Shown here piece after piece: positions 49,853 through 58,906 of a stretch of DNA of 64,000 nucleotides. The translations under genes were made by a program, and so were the position numbers. The first letter of the stretch is position 1; each line of letters begins with the position of its first letter. The notes beneath the pieces were generated by a model, which was not told where the DNA came from, ran no database searches, and saw only the letters and a program-made list of their open reading frames with translations. The stretch spans positions 1-64,000 of the forward strand of contig NZ_PJZI01000008.1 in assembly GCF_002858805.1 (NCBI RefSeq). The letters are read 5' to 3'. Source of the DNA: Chimaeribacter arupi (GTDB taxonomy: Bacteria; Pseudomonadota; Gammaproteobacteria; Enterobacterales; Enterobacteriaceae).

Positions 49853-51163
49853 TCAGCCCGCTTTCACTGAGCGGGCCACATCCTTAACCGCACTCTCCAG
49901 ACCTTCTGAATTTTTCTGGATGCTGGCGATGACCTCACCGGCTTCGCGCATGAGCGTGCCCCCTTCACAGGTATTCTTAAGGCTGCTTTCAATGCCTTTA
50001 AGCACGTCTTTCGCCAGCTGGTTATTGCTGGCCACCACCCGTTCGATTTTTTCGGTGGCATCACTGACACTCGCTGCCAGGTTACGCACTTCCGCCGCGA
50101 CAACCGCAAAACTTCTGCCGGAGGTGCCCGCCCTGGAGGCCTCAATAGCGGCATTAAGGGCGATGAGCCGTGTCTGCGTGGCAAAGCTGCGGATGGTTTC
50201 CACCATGCCGTCAATACTGTCAGACTGGCTGTTGAGGCGCGTTATATCAGCGGAGACAACGTTCATCCCCTGCATAATTTTCTCCACCATCCGGATGCTG
50301 TTCTCAATCACCTCGGTTCCGGCCTGCGCACTGCCGCGGGTCTGCACCGCCATATCCCAGGCATGAACGGCCGCCTCTTGTTCCCGCTGATTACGCAGAA
50401 CCTGCTCCGTGACATCCGACGCAAACTTCACAATTTTGTACAACTGACCTTCGTTGTTAAAAACAGGGTTATAGGTCGCACGCAGCCAGAGCGGTTCACC
50501 GCGGCGGTTCAGGCGAGGGAACTGGCCGGAGAAAAACTCCCCCTGGTTCAGCCTTTCCCAGAACTGCCGGTATTCCGCGCTGTTGCGCAGCGTTTCTGAA
50601 CAGAACATCCTGTGGTGCTGCCCCAACACCTCATCCCGCTGATAACCGGTCGTTTTCAGGAAGTTTTCGTTCACATCGCGAACGATGCCCGCCGGGTCGA
50701 AGGAAATGACCGCCATCGAGCGGTTGATGGCGGTGATGACGGATTCCTGCTCAAGCACTGACTGCATACGGTCGGAGATGTCAGCGGCGATTTTAATGAT
50801 TTTGCATACCCTGCCGCGCCAGTCAGTGACCGGAATGTAACTCGCCTCCAGCCATACCGGGCGCGCGCCCTTCGCCAGCCGCAGATATTTATCGCTGAAG
50901 GTCTCCCCGGCCGCCAGGCGTTGCCAGAAGCGGCGGTATGCCGGTGAACTGACCAGGGAAGGGGGGCAGAACAGACTATGGTGGCGGCCCAGGACTTCAT
51001 CAGCCGTGTATCCCATCGTTGCCAGAAAAAGCGGGCTGGCCTTTTGAATGATCCCAGCAGGGCTGAATTCGATAACGGGCATGGTTTGCCCAAGCGCGTT
51101 GAACGACGCGGCTGAACGCAAACTGCTCAGGAAAGGGAACTTTTTCAGGAAACTCAATCGCAT
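49853..51163 (-). CDS. Soluble PAS-PAS methyl-accepting protein (BdlA-like)
   Basis: A 436-residue cytoplasmic receptor with two tandem PAS/PAC domains (about 25-125 and 150-250, each with EVLG(R/Q)HH and a WLEASY or WLRATYNPV element) and a C-terminal MCP signalling domain. The hairpin tip reads [21 protein letters not shown]. No transmembrane helix or periplasmic domain is present. Layout matches BdlA (biofilm dispersion) and Aer2-like receptors. The ATG at 51163 is preferred over the GTG at 51172. A strong sigma-28 promoter match lies 34-60 bp upstream. Confidence 0.9.
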   Translation of the reverse strand: MRLSFLKKFPFLSSLRSAASFNALGQTMPVIEFSPAGIIQKASPLFLATMGYTADEVLGRHHSLFCPPSLVSSPAYRRFWQRLAAGETFSDKYLRLAKGARPVWLEASYIPVTDWRGRVCKIIKIAADISDRMQSVLEQESVITAINRSMAVISFDPAGIVRDVNENFLKTTGYQRDEVLGQHHRMFCSETLRNSAEYRQFWERLNQGEFFSGQFPRLNRRGEPLWLRATYNPVFNNEGQLYKIVKFASDVTEQVLRNQREQEAAVHAWDMAVQTRGSAQAGTEVIENSIRMVEKIMQGMNVVSADITRLNSQSDSIDGMVETIRSFATQTRLIALNAAIEASRAGTSGRSFAVVAAEVRNLAASVSDATEKIERVVASNNQLAKDVLKGIESSLKNTCEGGTLMREAGEVIASIQKNSEGLESAVKDVARSVKAG

Positions 51164-51485
51164 CAGATACACCGGATAAAGTAAGGGTAGCTCTAGTTAT
51201 CGGCAGCCCGCCCGCCCGCGTTACGTATCACTGCGATAGTTTTCGCTGATTAGTATGAGTAAATGTTAATCGGCATAGATCCGTGCTGTAAACATTTTTT
51301 CACATCCAGGGCGCGCACTCCCCCTGTTTCTGCCTGGCTGTCCCAACGGTTTTTTTAAACAGAGCGAGGGTGGCCGGGTGATTTTTTGTCAGCGGCCAGT
51401 GATTTTTTATCCATTGCGCTCTGAAGTGGCTCTTCATAGAGTGCAAAAGAAGATCATGCTTACCTCAACTACGCTCAAGGACATT
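51164..51485. other. Divergent region between the MCP and SDR genes
   Basis: 322 bp without a gene. The first 60 bp hold a sigma-28 promoter for the MCP gene on the minus strand. The SDR frame extends back to 51378, but ATG 51486 is its likely start, with AAGGA just upstream. No clear SDR promoter was recognised. Confidence 0.55.
51197..51223 (-). promoter_or_regulatory. Sigma-28 (FliA) promoter for the PAS-PAS-MCP gene
   Basis: On the minus strand GCCGATAA at 51204-51197 is a perfect sigma-28 -10 box. The -35 region reads TAACGCGG at 51223-51216, matching TAA-G of TAAAG, and the spacer is exactly the standard 11 nt. The predicted start falls about 27 nt before the MCP ATG. Confidence 0.75.
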
Positions 51486-52253
51486 ATGACTACTACACAT
51501 AAGAAAGTTGCCGTTGTAACAGGTGGTGCGATGGGCATTGGCGCAGAAGTAGTAACAAAACTGGCTGCGGAACATTTCCACGTCATTATCTGTGACATTA
51601 ACGCCGATGCCGCGAACGCGTTTTGCGAAGAACTCACCGCCAAAGGGTTGGCAGCCTCAACCTGTCATATGGATGTCAGCTCACCACAAAGTATTGATGC
51701 GGCCTTTACGTGGATAGATAAAGAGTTTGGCCGCTGCGACGTACTGGTGAACTCAGCCGGTATCGCCAAAACGATGCCGTTCCTGGAGTTCGATGCTGAC
51801 GTGTTCACTAAAACAATGACTATCAACGTCACCGGCACCTTCCTCTGCTGCCAGTCAGCAGCCAGACTGATGAAAAAAAATAACGCAGGCCGGATTATTA
51901 ATATTGCCTCTGTCGCCGGGCTGAGGGCAGTGGGAAAAGGGCGGACTGCGTATGGCACATCCAAAGGGGCGGTTATCGCCCTGACCCGCCAGATGGCCGT
52001 AGAGCTGTGTGAATACGGGATTACGGCGAATGCGGTGGCTCCCGGCCCGGTTGACACCCCGATGACGAAAGAGCTGCATAGCGACACATTCCGTCAGGCA
52101 TACAGCAAAGCCATCCCGCTCGGGCGCTATGGCCTGACATCCGAGATTGCCGGTGCCGTCAGCTATCTGGCCTCCGATTCCGCCGCCTATGTCAATGGGA
52201 TTGTCCTGCCGGTTGACGGGGGCTTCCTGGCCTGGGGGGCCGGCGATATTTAA
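51486..52253 (+). CDS. SDR family oxidoreductase
   Basis: A 255-residue classical short-chain dehydrogenase. The NAD(P) motif TGGAMGIG (residues 12-19), NSAG, the catalytic Ser region INIASVAG, YGTSK (Tyr-x-x-x-Lys) and the C-terminal VLPVDGGFLAW are all present; Asp in ICDINAD favours NAD over NADP. It would oxidise a secondary alcohol. The RLP/kinase/transporter operon 1.1 kb downstream suggests the substrate is a sugar acid, but a LysR gene lies between, so co-function is inferred. Confidence 0.9.
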   Translation: MTTTHKKVAVVTGGAMGIGAEVVTKLAAEHFHVIICDINADAANAFCEELTAKGLAASTCHMDVSSPQSIDAAFTWIDKEFGRCDVLVNSAGIAKTMPFLEFDADVFTKTMTINVTGTFLCCQSAARLMKKNNAGRIINIASVAGLRAVGKGRTAYGTSKGAVIALTRQMAVELCEYGITANAVAPGPVDTPMTKELHSDTFRQAYSKAIPLGRYGLTSEIAGAVSYLASDSAAYVNGIVLPVDGGFLAWGAGDI

Positions 52254-52260
52254 GGTATCC

Positions 52261-52286
52261 CGCGCCTGTCTGCCAGGGCAGGCGCG
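52261..52286. terminator. Hairpin between SDR and LysR genes
   Basis: CGCGCCTG and CAGGCGCG form an 8 bp stem with a 10 nt loop, between convergent SDR and lysR genes. No T-tract follows. Confidence 0.4.
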
Positions 52287-52308
52287 TCATTAACCCCTGG
52301 AGCCAGCC

Positions 52309-53187
52309 TTAATTTCCTGCCATCTCTGCACTGATCCATTCAACCAGATGGGTGGTGTCTTCCCGCGATTCAGCATTCGGTGAGATCCAGAGCACTAACT
52401 TCTCAGGGCCTTTGACGAAGCCGAAAGGCGCGATCAGGCTGCCTTTTTCGAGCTCTTCACGCACCAGCATCCTTGGGGTGTTGGCAAACCCCAGGCCGAC
52501 GTTGGCGGCTTTTATCATCAGATAAAAATGCTCATAAAACTCCAGCTCACTCCCGGCGGGGAATTCCGCATCGTTCGCGCGATACCAGCTTTCCCAGGCA
52601 TCCGGCCGTGTCCGGGTCGCCAGCAGTCGGGCATGTTTAAGATCGGCAATCTCTTTCACCCCGGAAGACGCCAGGTAATCCGGGGCACAGACGACGCCGA
52701 CCCATTCATCGATTAACGGCACAGGTGTTATCCCGAACGGCACAGGAATGCTTGCCAGGCGGATGGCCACGCTGACGCCGTCAAGTGCGAAATCGATGGG
52801 GCCATGCCCGGTGCGTAAGCCGACTTCCATAGCCGGGAAGCTGCTGTGAAGCCGCCCCATTCTCGGCAACAGCCAGTACATCATGATTGACGCGGAACAG
52901 GACAACTCAAGCGGCCGCGGCCGGACGTCATCAATGCTTTCCTGAATCATGCCGAAGGCTTTACTCAGCCCGGCCGCCAGTTTGGCCCCTTCCGCCGTCA
53001 GTGTGGTGCCCTGCGGCGTGCGGATAAGCAGCGTGACGCCCAGTAATTCTTCCAGCGCCCTGATATGCCTGCTGATTGCGCCATGCGTCACAGAAAGCGC
53101 ATTTGCTGCTTCCGTGAATCCCCCTTTTCGCGCGGTCATTTCAAACGCCCGGAGTGCATTAAGCGAGGGCCTGAGTGGTCTGGACAT
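52309..53187 (-). CDS. LysR family regulator (GcvA-like) of the RLP operon
   Basis: A 292-residue LysR protein with the helix-turn-helix GGFTEAANALSVTHGAISRHIRALEELLG (about residues 22-50) typical of the GcvA subgroup. It is divergent from the RuBisCO-like gene across 176 bp and is the likely activator of the RLP-kinase-transporter operon. GGAGG precedes its ATG. Effector inferred to be the acid sugar or its oxo derivative. Confidence 0.87.
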   Translation of the reverse strand: MSRPLRPSLNALRAFEMTARKGGFTEAANALSVTHGAISRHIRALEELLGVTLLIRTPQGTTLTAEGAKLAAGLSKAFGMIQESIDDVRPRPLELSCSASIMMYWLLPRMGRLHSSFPAMEVGLRTGHGPIDFALDGVSVAIRLASIPVPFGITPVPLIDEWVGVVCAPDYLASSGVKEIADLKHARLLATRTRPDAWESWYRANDAEFPAGSELEFYEHFYLMIKAANVGLGFANTPRMLVREELEKGSLIAPFGFVKGPEKLVLWISPNAESREDTTHLVEWISAEMAGN

Positions 53188-53363
53188 ACTGATTTTCCTC
53201 CATATTTCAGCACAGGCTGATGACCGCCGATCCGGTTGGCTGTGACTTTTTCTCCTCTTCCGCGGAAATCATATCGATAGGCAAAAAAGGCCGTCAATGT
53301 ATATTGAAAATTGATTTTCAGTATTAAGACCCTGTGCACATTATTAATAAATAAGGAATTAAT

Positions 53364-54641
53364 ATGCTTTCATCTTCACCCGCAAGAGAAGAGTTTACCG
53401 CACTGTTTTTCGTGGAAAGCAGTTACCCTCTTGAGAAAGTCAGTGAAATTATCGCCGGCGAACAATCCAGCGGAACGTTTATCTCTCTGCCTGGGGAATC
53501 CGCTGAGCTTAAAGAGAGATCGCGTGCCAGGGTGGTGTCAATTACCGAACAGGCGCCGGCCAATGCGGCTTCGCTGCACAGCGCGTTTCTGAAGCGAAAA
53601 CACGCCTCAGAACACTATTTCCGCGGACAGGTAGAAATTGCGTTTCCCATCGAAAACATTGGCGTCAATATCCCTGCTTTACTGACAACCGTGGCGGGAA
53701 ACCTGTTTGAAATCGGTGAAGTGACCGGGCTGCGTTTGCTGGATATCACGCTGCCTGAGCCGTTTGCGACGAAGTTTGCCGGGCCGCAGTTTGGCATTGA
53801 AGGAACACGGACGCTTTGCAATATTCATGACCGGCCGATTATCGGCACCATCATTAAGCCCAGCATTGGCCTGATGCCGGAGCAGACCGCTCAGGTCGTG
53901 GATGAGCTTTGCGCAGGCGGTATCGACTTCATTAAAGATGATGAGTTAACCGCCAGCCCTGACTACGCGACCTTCGATGCCCGCCTGAATGCGGTGATGC
54001 CTGTCATAAAAAAACATGCCGATCGCCTGGGCCGTATGCCGATGTATGCCATCAATATCTCCGGCAGTGTGGATGAGATGCTGCGCAGGCATGATGCTGT
54101 CGCAGAGGCAGGCGGCACCTGTATCATGCTGAATCTTAACTGGGTAGGCCATTCGGCCGTTGAACATATCCGCAAGCACTCGCAGCTGCCGATTCATGGC
54201 CACCGTAACGGATGGGGCGCGTTAACCCGGAACCCCAGTCTCGGCTTCTCCTTCCCGGCTTATCAGAAAATCTGGCGCCTGTGCGGGATAGACCATTTAC
54301 ATGTTAACGGTATCAAGAGCAAATTCTGGGAGCCTGATGACTCCGTCATTGATTCAGCACTACATTGCCTGACGCCCTTTTCGGGTGTGCAACCTGTCAT
54401 GCCTGTTTTCTCTTCCGGGCAATGGGCAGGGCAGGCACCCGATCTCTATCGCCACCTTAAATCAGTCGATCTGATGCATTTGGCAGGTGCCGGCATCATC
54501 GGCCATCCGGGCGGTATCGCTGCCGGCGTACAAAGTATGCGCGAAGGCTGGGAGGCCGCTATTCATCAGGTTCCTGTTCATCAATATGCCAAAACCAGGC
54601 CGGCGCTGGCGGCTGCCCTGGAAAAATTTGGAGGGGCATAA
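53364..54641 (+). CDS. RuBisCO-like protein (form IV), OiaX/OiaT-type candidate
   Basis: A 425-residue RuBisCO large-subunit relative. Retained elements are Lys165 (TIIKPSIG), the metal-binding KDDE (191-194) with the carbamylatable Lys191, His278/His280 (IHGHRNGWG), Lys318 or Lys320 in the loop-6 region, and SSG (350-352). The second active-site Lys of true RuBisCO is Ser167, so CO2 fixation is unlikely. In characterised D-apiose pathways, such RLPs act on 3-oxo-isoapionate 4-phosphate as decarboxylase or transcarboxylase/hydrolase. The kinase gene follows after 2 nt, supporting a phosphorylated acid-sugar substrate. Confidence 0.88.
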   Translation: MLSSSPAREEFTALFFVESSYPLEKVSEIIAGEQSSGTFISLPGESAELKERSRARVVSITEQAPANAASLHSAFLKRKHASEHYFRGQVEIAFPIENIGVNIPALLTTVAGNLFEIGEVTGLRLLDITLPEPFATKFAGPQFGIEGTRTLCNIHDRPIIGTIIKPSIGLMPEQTAQVVDELCAGGIDFIKDDELTASPDYATFDARLNAVMPVIKKHADRLGRMPMYAINISGSVDEMLRRHDAVAEAGGTCIMLNLNWVGHSAVEHIRKHSQLPIHGHRNGWGALTRNPSLGFSFPAYQKIWRLCGIDHLHVNGIKSKFWEPDDSVIDSALHCLTPFSGVQPVMPVFSSGQWAGQAPDLYRHLKSVDLMHLAGAGIIGHPGGIAAGVQSMREGWEAAIHQVPVHQYAKTRPALAAALEKFGGA

Positions 54642-54643
54642 CT

Positions 54644-56053
54644 ATGCATGCAAACACGCAGCAGACAACCACGCAGCCTGGGCTCAGACTGGCATTTTAT
54701 GGCGATGACTTCACGGGGTCATCGGATGCGCTGGAAGTGCTGGCGGCTGCCGGGCTGAAATGTGCGATGTTCCTGACGCCCCCTTCTGCCGGGTTATTAA
54801 GCACATTAGGGACGTTTGACGCCATAGGCATAGCAGGAGACAGCCGCGCCATGTCTCCCGACGAGATGGATAACACCCTTCCTGAGGTCTTTTCGGCGTT
54901 AAAAGCACTGGCCCCACAGGTTGTTCATTACAAAGTGTGCTCAACGTTCGACAGTTCACCTGAAACCGGGAATATCGGCCATGTTATCGGTATGGCGTCA
55001 GCAATATTTGGAAAAAGCGCCGTACCGGTGGTGGCCGGTAACCCTGCGCTGGGGCGGTACTGTATTTTCGGCAATTTATTTGCGCTTTCAAAAACAGATC
55101 ATGCCGTCCACCGTATTGATCGTCATCCGGTGATGAAATCCCACCCTATTACGCCAATGCATGAAGCCGATCTGGCATTGCATATCGGAAAACAGAAATC
55201 ATTGAAATTTGGCCGGGTCACGATTAACCAACTGGATGACGACACCGGGTTAAAACCGGCGCTGGAAAAGATGGCTGAAAATGACGATGCCATTTTATTT
55301 GATGGCGCAACGCCCGCCCACCTTACGGCTGTCGGTAATATCCTGACAACCTTCGCTGAACAGTCATCGCCGCTGTTTGTCGTCGGCTCCTCAGGGGTTG
55401 AATATGGCCTTATCCAGCACTGGCAGCAGTCTGGTCAGATTGACCACAGCCCGGCACCGGATACGTCTTTAACGCCGGTGGAACAATTGCTGGTGATATC
55501 CGGCAGCGCCTCCCCGTTTAGCTATTTACAGATTAAAAAGGCCATAGAACATGGCTTTGTTGAGATTGGCGTAGAGGCCAGGGCGTTGATTTCTGAAAAC
55601 GAAAAGCAACAGGCCGCGCAGGACATCATTGATAAAGCCATTGAACTGCTGCAGGGCGGGGAAAATGTGGTCATCCATACGGCAAAAGGCCCGGATGATG
55701 CACGTATCGCCGACATGATCACGTTCATGGTGTCCCGGGGGGCCAGCCCTGAAGCGGCTAAAACCCAGGGGGGGAAGGCATTAAGTATTGAGCTTGGGCT
55801 TATCACCCAAAAAATTCTGGAGCGGCACCCGCTTAAACGGATCGTGGTTTCAGGTGGCGATACGTCAAGCCAGGTGACGAAAATACTCGCCCCTGATGCG
55901 CTGGTTATCCAATCGGCTATTTCACCCGGCGCGCCTTTATGTAAGGCGTTATCTGAAAAACCGTTTTTGTCAGGGCTGGAAATAGCGCTGAAGGGCGGCC
56001 AAATGGGGGATGAAACCTATTTTGTTCAGGCACTGAAGGGTAAGCAACGCTGA
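54644..56053 (+). CDS. DUF1537 four-carbon acid-sugar kinase family (OiaK-like)
   Basis: A 469-residue two-domain kinase. The N-terminal domain has FYGDDFTGSSDALEVLAAAG near residues 18-37 and the C-terminal ATP domain IVVSGGDTSSQVT with GLEIALKGGQMGDE near the end. DUF1537 kinases phosphorylate acid sugars such as 3-oxo-tetronates and 3-oxo-isoapionate. It lies 2 nt after the RLP gene, with GGAGG overlapping the RLP end, and 47 nt before the transporter, so the three form an operon. The precise substrate is open. Confidence 0.88.
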   Translation: MHANTQQTTTQPGLRLAFYGDDFTGSSDALEVLAAAGLKCAMFLTPPSAGLLSTLGTFDAIGIAGDSRAMSPDEMDNTLPEVFSALKALAPQVVHYKVCSTFDSSPETGNIGHVIGMASAIFGKSAVPVVAGNPALGRYCIFGNLFALSKTDHAVHRIDRHPVMKSHPITPMHEADLALHIGKQKSLKFGRVTINQLDDDTGLKPALEKMAENDDAILFDGATPAHLTAVGNILTTFAEQSSPLFVVGSSGVEYGLIQHWQQSGQIDHSPAPDTSLTPVEQLLVISGSASPFSYLQIKKAIEHGFVEIGVEARALISENEKQQAAQDIIDKAIELLQGGENVVIHTAKGPDDARIADMITFMVSRGASPEAAKTQGGKALSIELGLITQKILERHPLKRIVVSGGDTSSQVTKILAPDALVIQSAISPGAPLCKALSEKPFLSGLEIALKGGQMGDETYFVQALKGKQR

Positions 56054-56100
56054 AAAACGTTGGCTGATATAAAAAGCACCTGCACTGAAGGATAATAACG

Positions 56101-57447
56101 ATGAACATCTCTGTCTCGGAACAAACACCTACACATAGTGAAAGTACTGACGCCGATAATAATAAATCAATGAAAAATGTGGTTGCCGGCAGCCTGTTTG
56201 GTACGGCCCTGGAAACCTATGACCTTTACCTGTACGGCACTGCTGCGGCCTTAATATTTGCGCCTTTGTTCTTTCCCGAAGCGGATGAAACCGTGTCGCG
56301 GTTAGCGTCACTGGCCTCATTTGCCATTTCATTTATTGCCCGCCCGCTCGGTTCCCTGGTCATCGGCCATTTCGGGGACAGAATAGGCAGGAAAAAATTA
56401 TTATACATGACGCTGATTGTCATGGGGCTGAGTACGGTGGCGATAGGCTTACTGCCGACATACGCCAGCGCCGGTATCTGGGCGCCGATCATGTTGTGTA
56501 TCTTGCGCTTTATTCAGGGGTTTGCTTTTGCAGGTGAATACAGCGGCGCGGTTCTGATGCTGCTGGAGCACGCACCCCGGCGAAAACGGGGCTTTTATAC
56601 CGCAATAAACAACATCGGCCCGGTATTTGGCTTTTTTGGTTCGGCAGGCTTACTCCTGATCGTCAGTTCGGTGCTGCCCACGGACGAGTTTTACGCCTGG
56701 GGCTGGAGAATACCGTTCGTGGCCAGCCTGGCGCTCCTGGTGGTGGGCGTTTTTGTCAGATCGAAAGTGAAAGAATCCCCGGTCTTCGTGGAAGCCGCCG
56801 CCAAAAGGGCGCAAGCAGCTAAACCAGAAATGTCCCCGGCCATGACCCTGTTTACAAAATTCCCGAAACAGCTCCTGCTGGTGGCCGGGGCAAACATTTG
56901 CCACTTCTCTACCTTCTATTTATTTACCGTTTTTTCAATGAGCTATGCGCAAAGAGATCTCGGCATGTCCAACAGCCTTGTCCTAGCGGTAGTGATGTTG
57001 GCCATTTGCACGCATCTTGTGGTCGTCCCCCTGGCGGGCGCGCTCTCTGACAGAATCGGGCGCCGCAGAATGATGCTTATCGGGTTTGCCGTGACGGCGT
57101 TATCCGCCTTTCCGTTCTGGACCCTGTATTCCAGCGGGGAATTTATGCCGATGCTGGCAGGGGCAAGCTTATTAATGATCAGCTATGGGCTGGTTTACGG
57201 TGCCGTCGCCTCTTTCACCGGCGAGGCGTTCAGCACCGGAGTCCGTTTTACCGGCTTTGCCATGGCAACCAATGTCGGGGGAATTGTCGGTGGCGGCACT
57301 GCGCCGATCATTGGGGCTTTTTTACTGAGCTATTTCGGAACACCTTACGCCATCGCGTGGTATATGGTCTTTTTAGCCCTGGTATCTGCGGCATGTACGT
57401 ATTTCAGCAAAGAGACCAGCAATAAAGATATCTCGATCGAGAGCTGA
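56101..57447 (+). CDS. MHS-family MFS metabolite:H+ symporter
   Basis: A 448-residue, 12-helix transporter. MHS features are GTALETYDLYLYG in helix 1, RPLGSLVIGHFGDRIGRKKLL after helix 2, RFIQGFAFAGEYSGAVLMLLEHAP in helix 4-5 and LSDRIGRRRMMLIG after helix 8. The MHS family imports organic acids such as alpha-ketoglutarate, shikimate and citrate. As the last gene of the RLP-kinase operon it probably brings in the acid sugar. It follows a GAAGGA site. Confidence 0.9.
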   Translation: MNISVSEQTPTHSESTDADNNKSMKNVVAGSLFGTALETYDLYLYGTAAALIFAPLFFPEADETVSRLASLASFAISFIARPLGSLVIGHFGDRIGRKKLLYMTLIVMGLSTVAIGLLPTYASAGIWAPIMLCILRFIQGFAFAGEYSGAVLMLLEHAPRRKRGFYTAINNIGPVFGFFGSAGLLLIVSSVLPTDEFYAWGWRIPFVASLALLVVGVFVRSKVKESPVFVEAAAKRAQAAKPEMSPAMTLFTKFPKQLLLVAGANICHFSTFYLFTVFSMSYAQRDLGMSNSLVLAVVMLAICTHLVVVPLAGALSDRIGRRRMMLIGFAVTALSAFPFWTLYSSGEFMPMLAGASLLMISYGLVYGAVASFTGEAFSTGVRFTGFAMATNVGGIVGGGTAPIIGAFLLSYFGTPYAIAWYMVFLALVSAACTYFSKETSNKDISIES

Positions 57448-57470
57448 GGGTGGGGCTGAGCTTTTAGAGG

Positions 57471-57497
57471 GTGCCGGTAAAGCGTGTTTACCGGCAC
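57471..57497. terminator. Hairpin between the RLP operon and the LacI gene
   Basis: GTGCCGGTAAA and TTTACCGGCAC form an 11 bp perfect stem with a 5 nt loop, 23 nt after the transporter stop and before the convergent lacI-type gene. T-tracts are short on both sides. Confidence 0.55.
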
Positions 57498-57588
57498 TGC
57501 ACCGTGTAGGGGATGTTGAAGGGATGAACGGCTGCCTGCTGATTAACGCAGGCACACCGGCCGCGATGAGTGGGGAGCAACGTTAACC

Positions 57589-58605
57589 TCACTGCGCATA
57601 CGGCCCCTGGGCGATGGAGTCGCGGATGACCAGCTGGCCGGGCATCAATGACAGCGGGGCGACCTCTTCCCCATCCAGCATATGGGTCAGTTGCATCAGC
57701 GCGCTGGAGACCATTTCCGCCATGGGCACATGCACCGTGGTTAAGGCCGGAATGAAAAAGGGCGCGACCGGAATGTCATCGAAACTCAGTAACGAGACGT
57801 CACGGGGAATATGCAGGCCCGCCGCGTGCAGGGCGCAGGCGGCACCGATGGCCATGTCGTCATTACTGGCGACAATCGCGGAGAAAGCCACGTTTCTCTT
57901 AAGCAATGCTTCAGCCGCCTGACGGCCGCTTTCGTTTGTCCAGCTGCCTTCCAGAATCAAATTTTCATCATATGCCAGGCCGTTTTCGGTAAGCGATGAA
58001 ATATAGCCCCTTAAGCGGCTCTGCCCGGTATAGGAACTGCCCATGCCTTTGATAAAGGCGATCTCTCTATGGCCTTGTGAAATTAAATGGTTTACCGCAT
58101 TCAGCGTGTCATTTTCATGGTCAGCGCAGACGGAATATTGCGGGAATTTTTTTAACCGGCGGTTTAATACAATTAATGGTTTGCTGATGGTGGGAATTAA
58201 CGCATCAATATCATCAACGCTTAAGTATCGCGGATAAATAATCACGGCATCACAGCAACTGTCGATCAGGAAATTAATTGCCTGGCGCTCCTGTTCCGCA
58301 TTGTGCTTACCATCCGCCAACACCAGCTGGGAGCCTAACTGTTCGGTTAACGTCGCTGCCTGAAAGAGGAGCTCAGTAAAAAAAGGGCCGTGGTACAGCG
58401 TATTGGGAACCATCAGGCCGATGCTTTGCGACCGGTTTGTGGCCAGGTTCCGGGCCAGGAGGTTAGGGCGGTAGCCCATCTGGTCAACGGCCAGCATGAC
58501 CCGATCCCTGACGGTTTTCGACACATAAGCGTGCCCTGCCAGCACCCGTGAAACGGTGGCTTTCGAAACGCCTGCGCGTTTTGCAACATCGAGCATCGTA
58601 GTCAT
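57589..58605 (-). CDS. ascG: LacI-family repressor, AscG-like
   Basis: A 338-residue LacI-family repressor with N-terminal helix-turn-helix MLDVAKRAGVSKATVSRVLAG and hinge YRPNLLARNLATN. Its effector domain matches E. coli AscG in several blocks, including NTLYHGPFFTELLF, LADGKHNAEQERQAI, CDAVIIYPRYLSVDDIDA and VASNDDMAIGAACALH. AscG represses a cryptic beta-glucoside operon. It is divergent from a cellobiose-type PTS operon here, and two good LacI-type palindromes lie between them. Confidence 0.9.
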   Translation of the reverse strand: MTTMLDVAKRAGVSKATVSRVLAGHAYVSKTVRDRVMLAVDQMGYRPNLLARNLATNRSQSIGLMVPNTLYHGPFFTELLFQAATLTEQLGSQLVLADGKHNAEQERQAINFLIDSCCDAVIIYPRYLSVDDIDALIPTISKPLIVLNRRLKKFPQYSVCADHENDTLNAVNHLISQGHREIAFIKGMGSSYTGQSRLRGYISSLTENGLAYDENLILEGSWTNESGRQAAEALLKRNVAFSAIVASNDDMAIGAACALHAAGLHIPRDVSLLSFDDIPVAPFFIPALTTVHVPMAEMVSSALMQLTHMLDGEEVAPLSLMPGQLVIRDSIAQGPYAQ

Positions 58606-58750
58606 TCAGCGTCCTTTTCAGCGTACCCAGGCATTGTAACGCAAAATCCCGCATTGAAAAACGGCCGATTCCGGTAAAGCCGGTTACCCATTTCGCCGCG
58701 GGTTAATTAATCCGGTGCCGCCGCCGGTAATTATCATGATTTAACTGAAA

Positions 58751-58778
58751 AATAATCTGAAACCGGTATCAGATTATT
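58751..58778. promoter_or_regulatory. LacI-type operator O1
   Basis: Core CTGAAACCGGTATCAG (58757-58772) sits inside a longer palindrome: arm AATAATCTGA (58751-58760) matches TCAGATTATT (58769-58778) perfectly. The central CCGG is usual for LacI-family sites. Confidence 0.75.
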
Positions 58779-58845
58779 CTTTTGTCGTGCCTGAAAATAG
58801 GGGGTTTCGGTTTGAGTTATGGATCACAAAAGAAACAAAACAAAT

Positions 58846-58861
58846 CTGTAACCGGTTGCAG
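58846..58861. promoter_or_regulatory. LacI-type operator O2
   Basis: CTGTAACCGGTTGCAG is a 16 bp palindrome with one mismatched pair, 45 bp before the IIB start. Its centre is 89 bp from O1, compatible with DNA looping between two bound repressors. Confidence 0.75.
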
Positions 58862-58906
58862 GCGCGCGGCGTAACGCGTACATAGTTAAAAAAAACGGAG
58901 GATATC

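Larger units (their letters stand above)
58606..58906. promoter_or_regulatory. Divergent control region of ascG and the PTS operon
   Basis: 301 bp holding two clear LacI-type operators (58751-58778 and 58846-58861) and a weaker ACCGG-like palindrome GGTAA-N6-TTACC at 58673-58688. The PTS operon promoter must lie between about 58770 and 58880, so the second operator would block it. No confident -35/-10 pair was identified. Confidence 0.55.

Noticed and set aside
53364-54641. True CO2-fixing RuBisCO
   Set aside because: The second active-site lysine is Ser167, there is no small subunit or phosphoribulokinase nearby, and the kinase/transporter neighbours fit acid-sugar catabolism.
51486-57447. 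Complete D-apiose degradation cluster
   Set aside because: Apiose dehydrogenase, apionolactonase and apionate oxidoisomerase genes are not in the window, so only a partial resemblance can be claimed.
58810-58830. CRP site before the beta-glucoside PTS operon
   Set aside because: Only the TCACA half matches; the other half is TGAGT at the required spacing, too weak to call.
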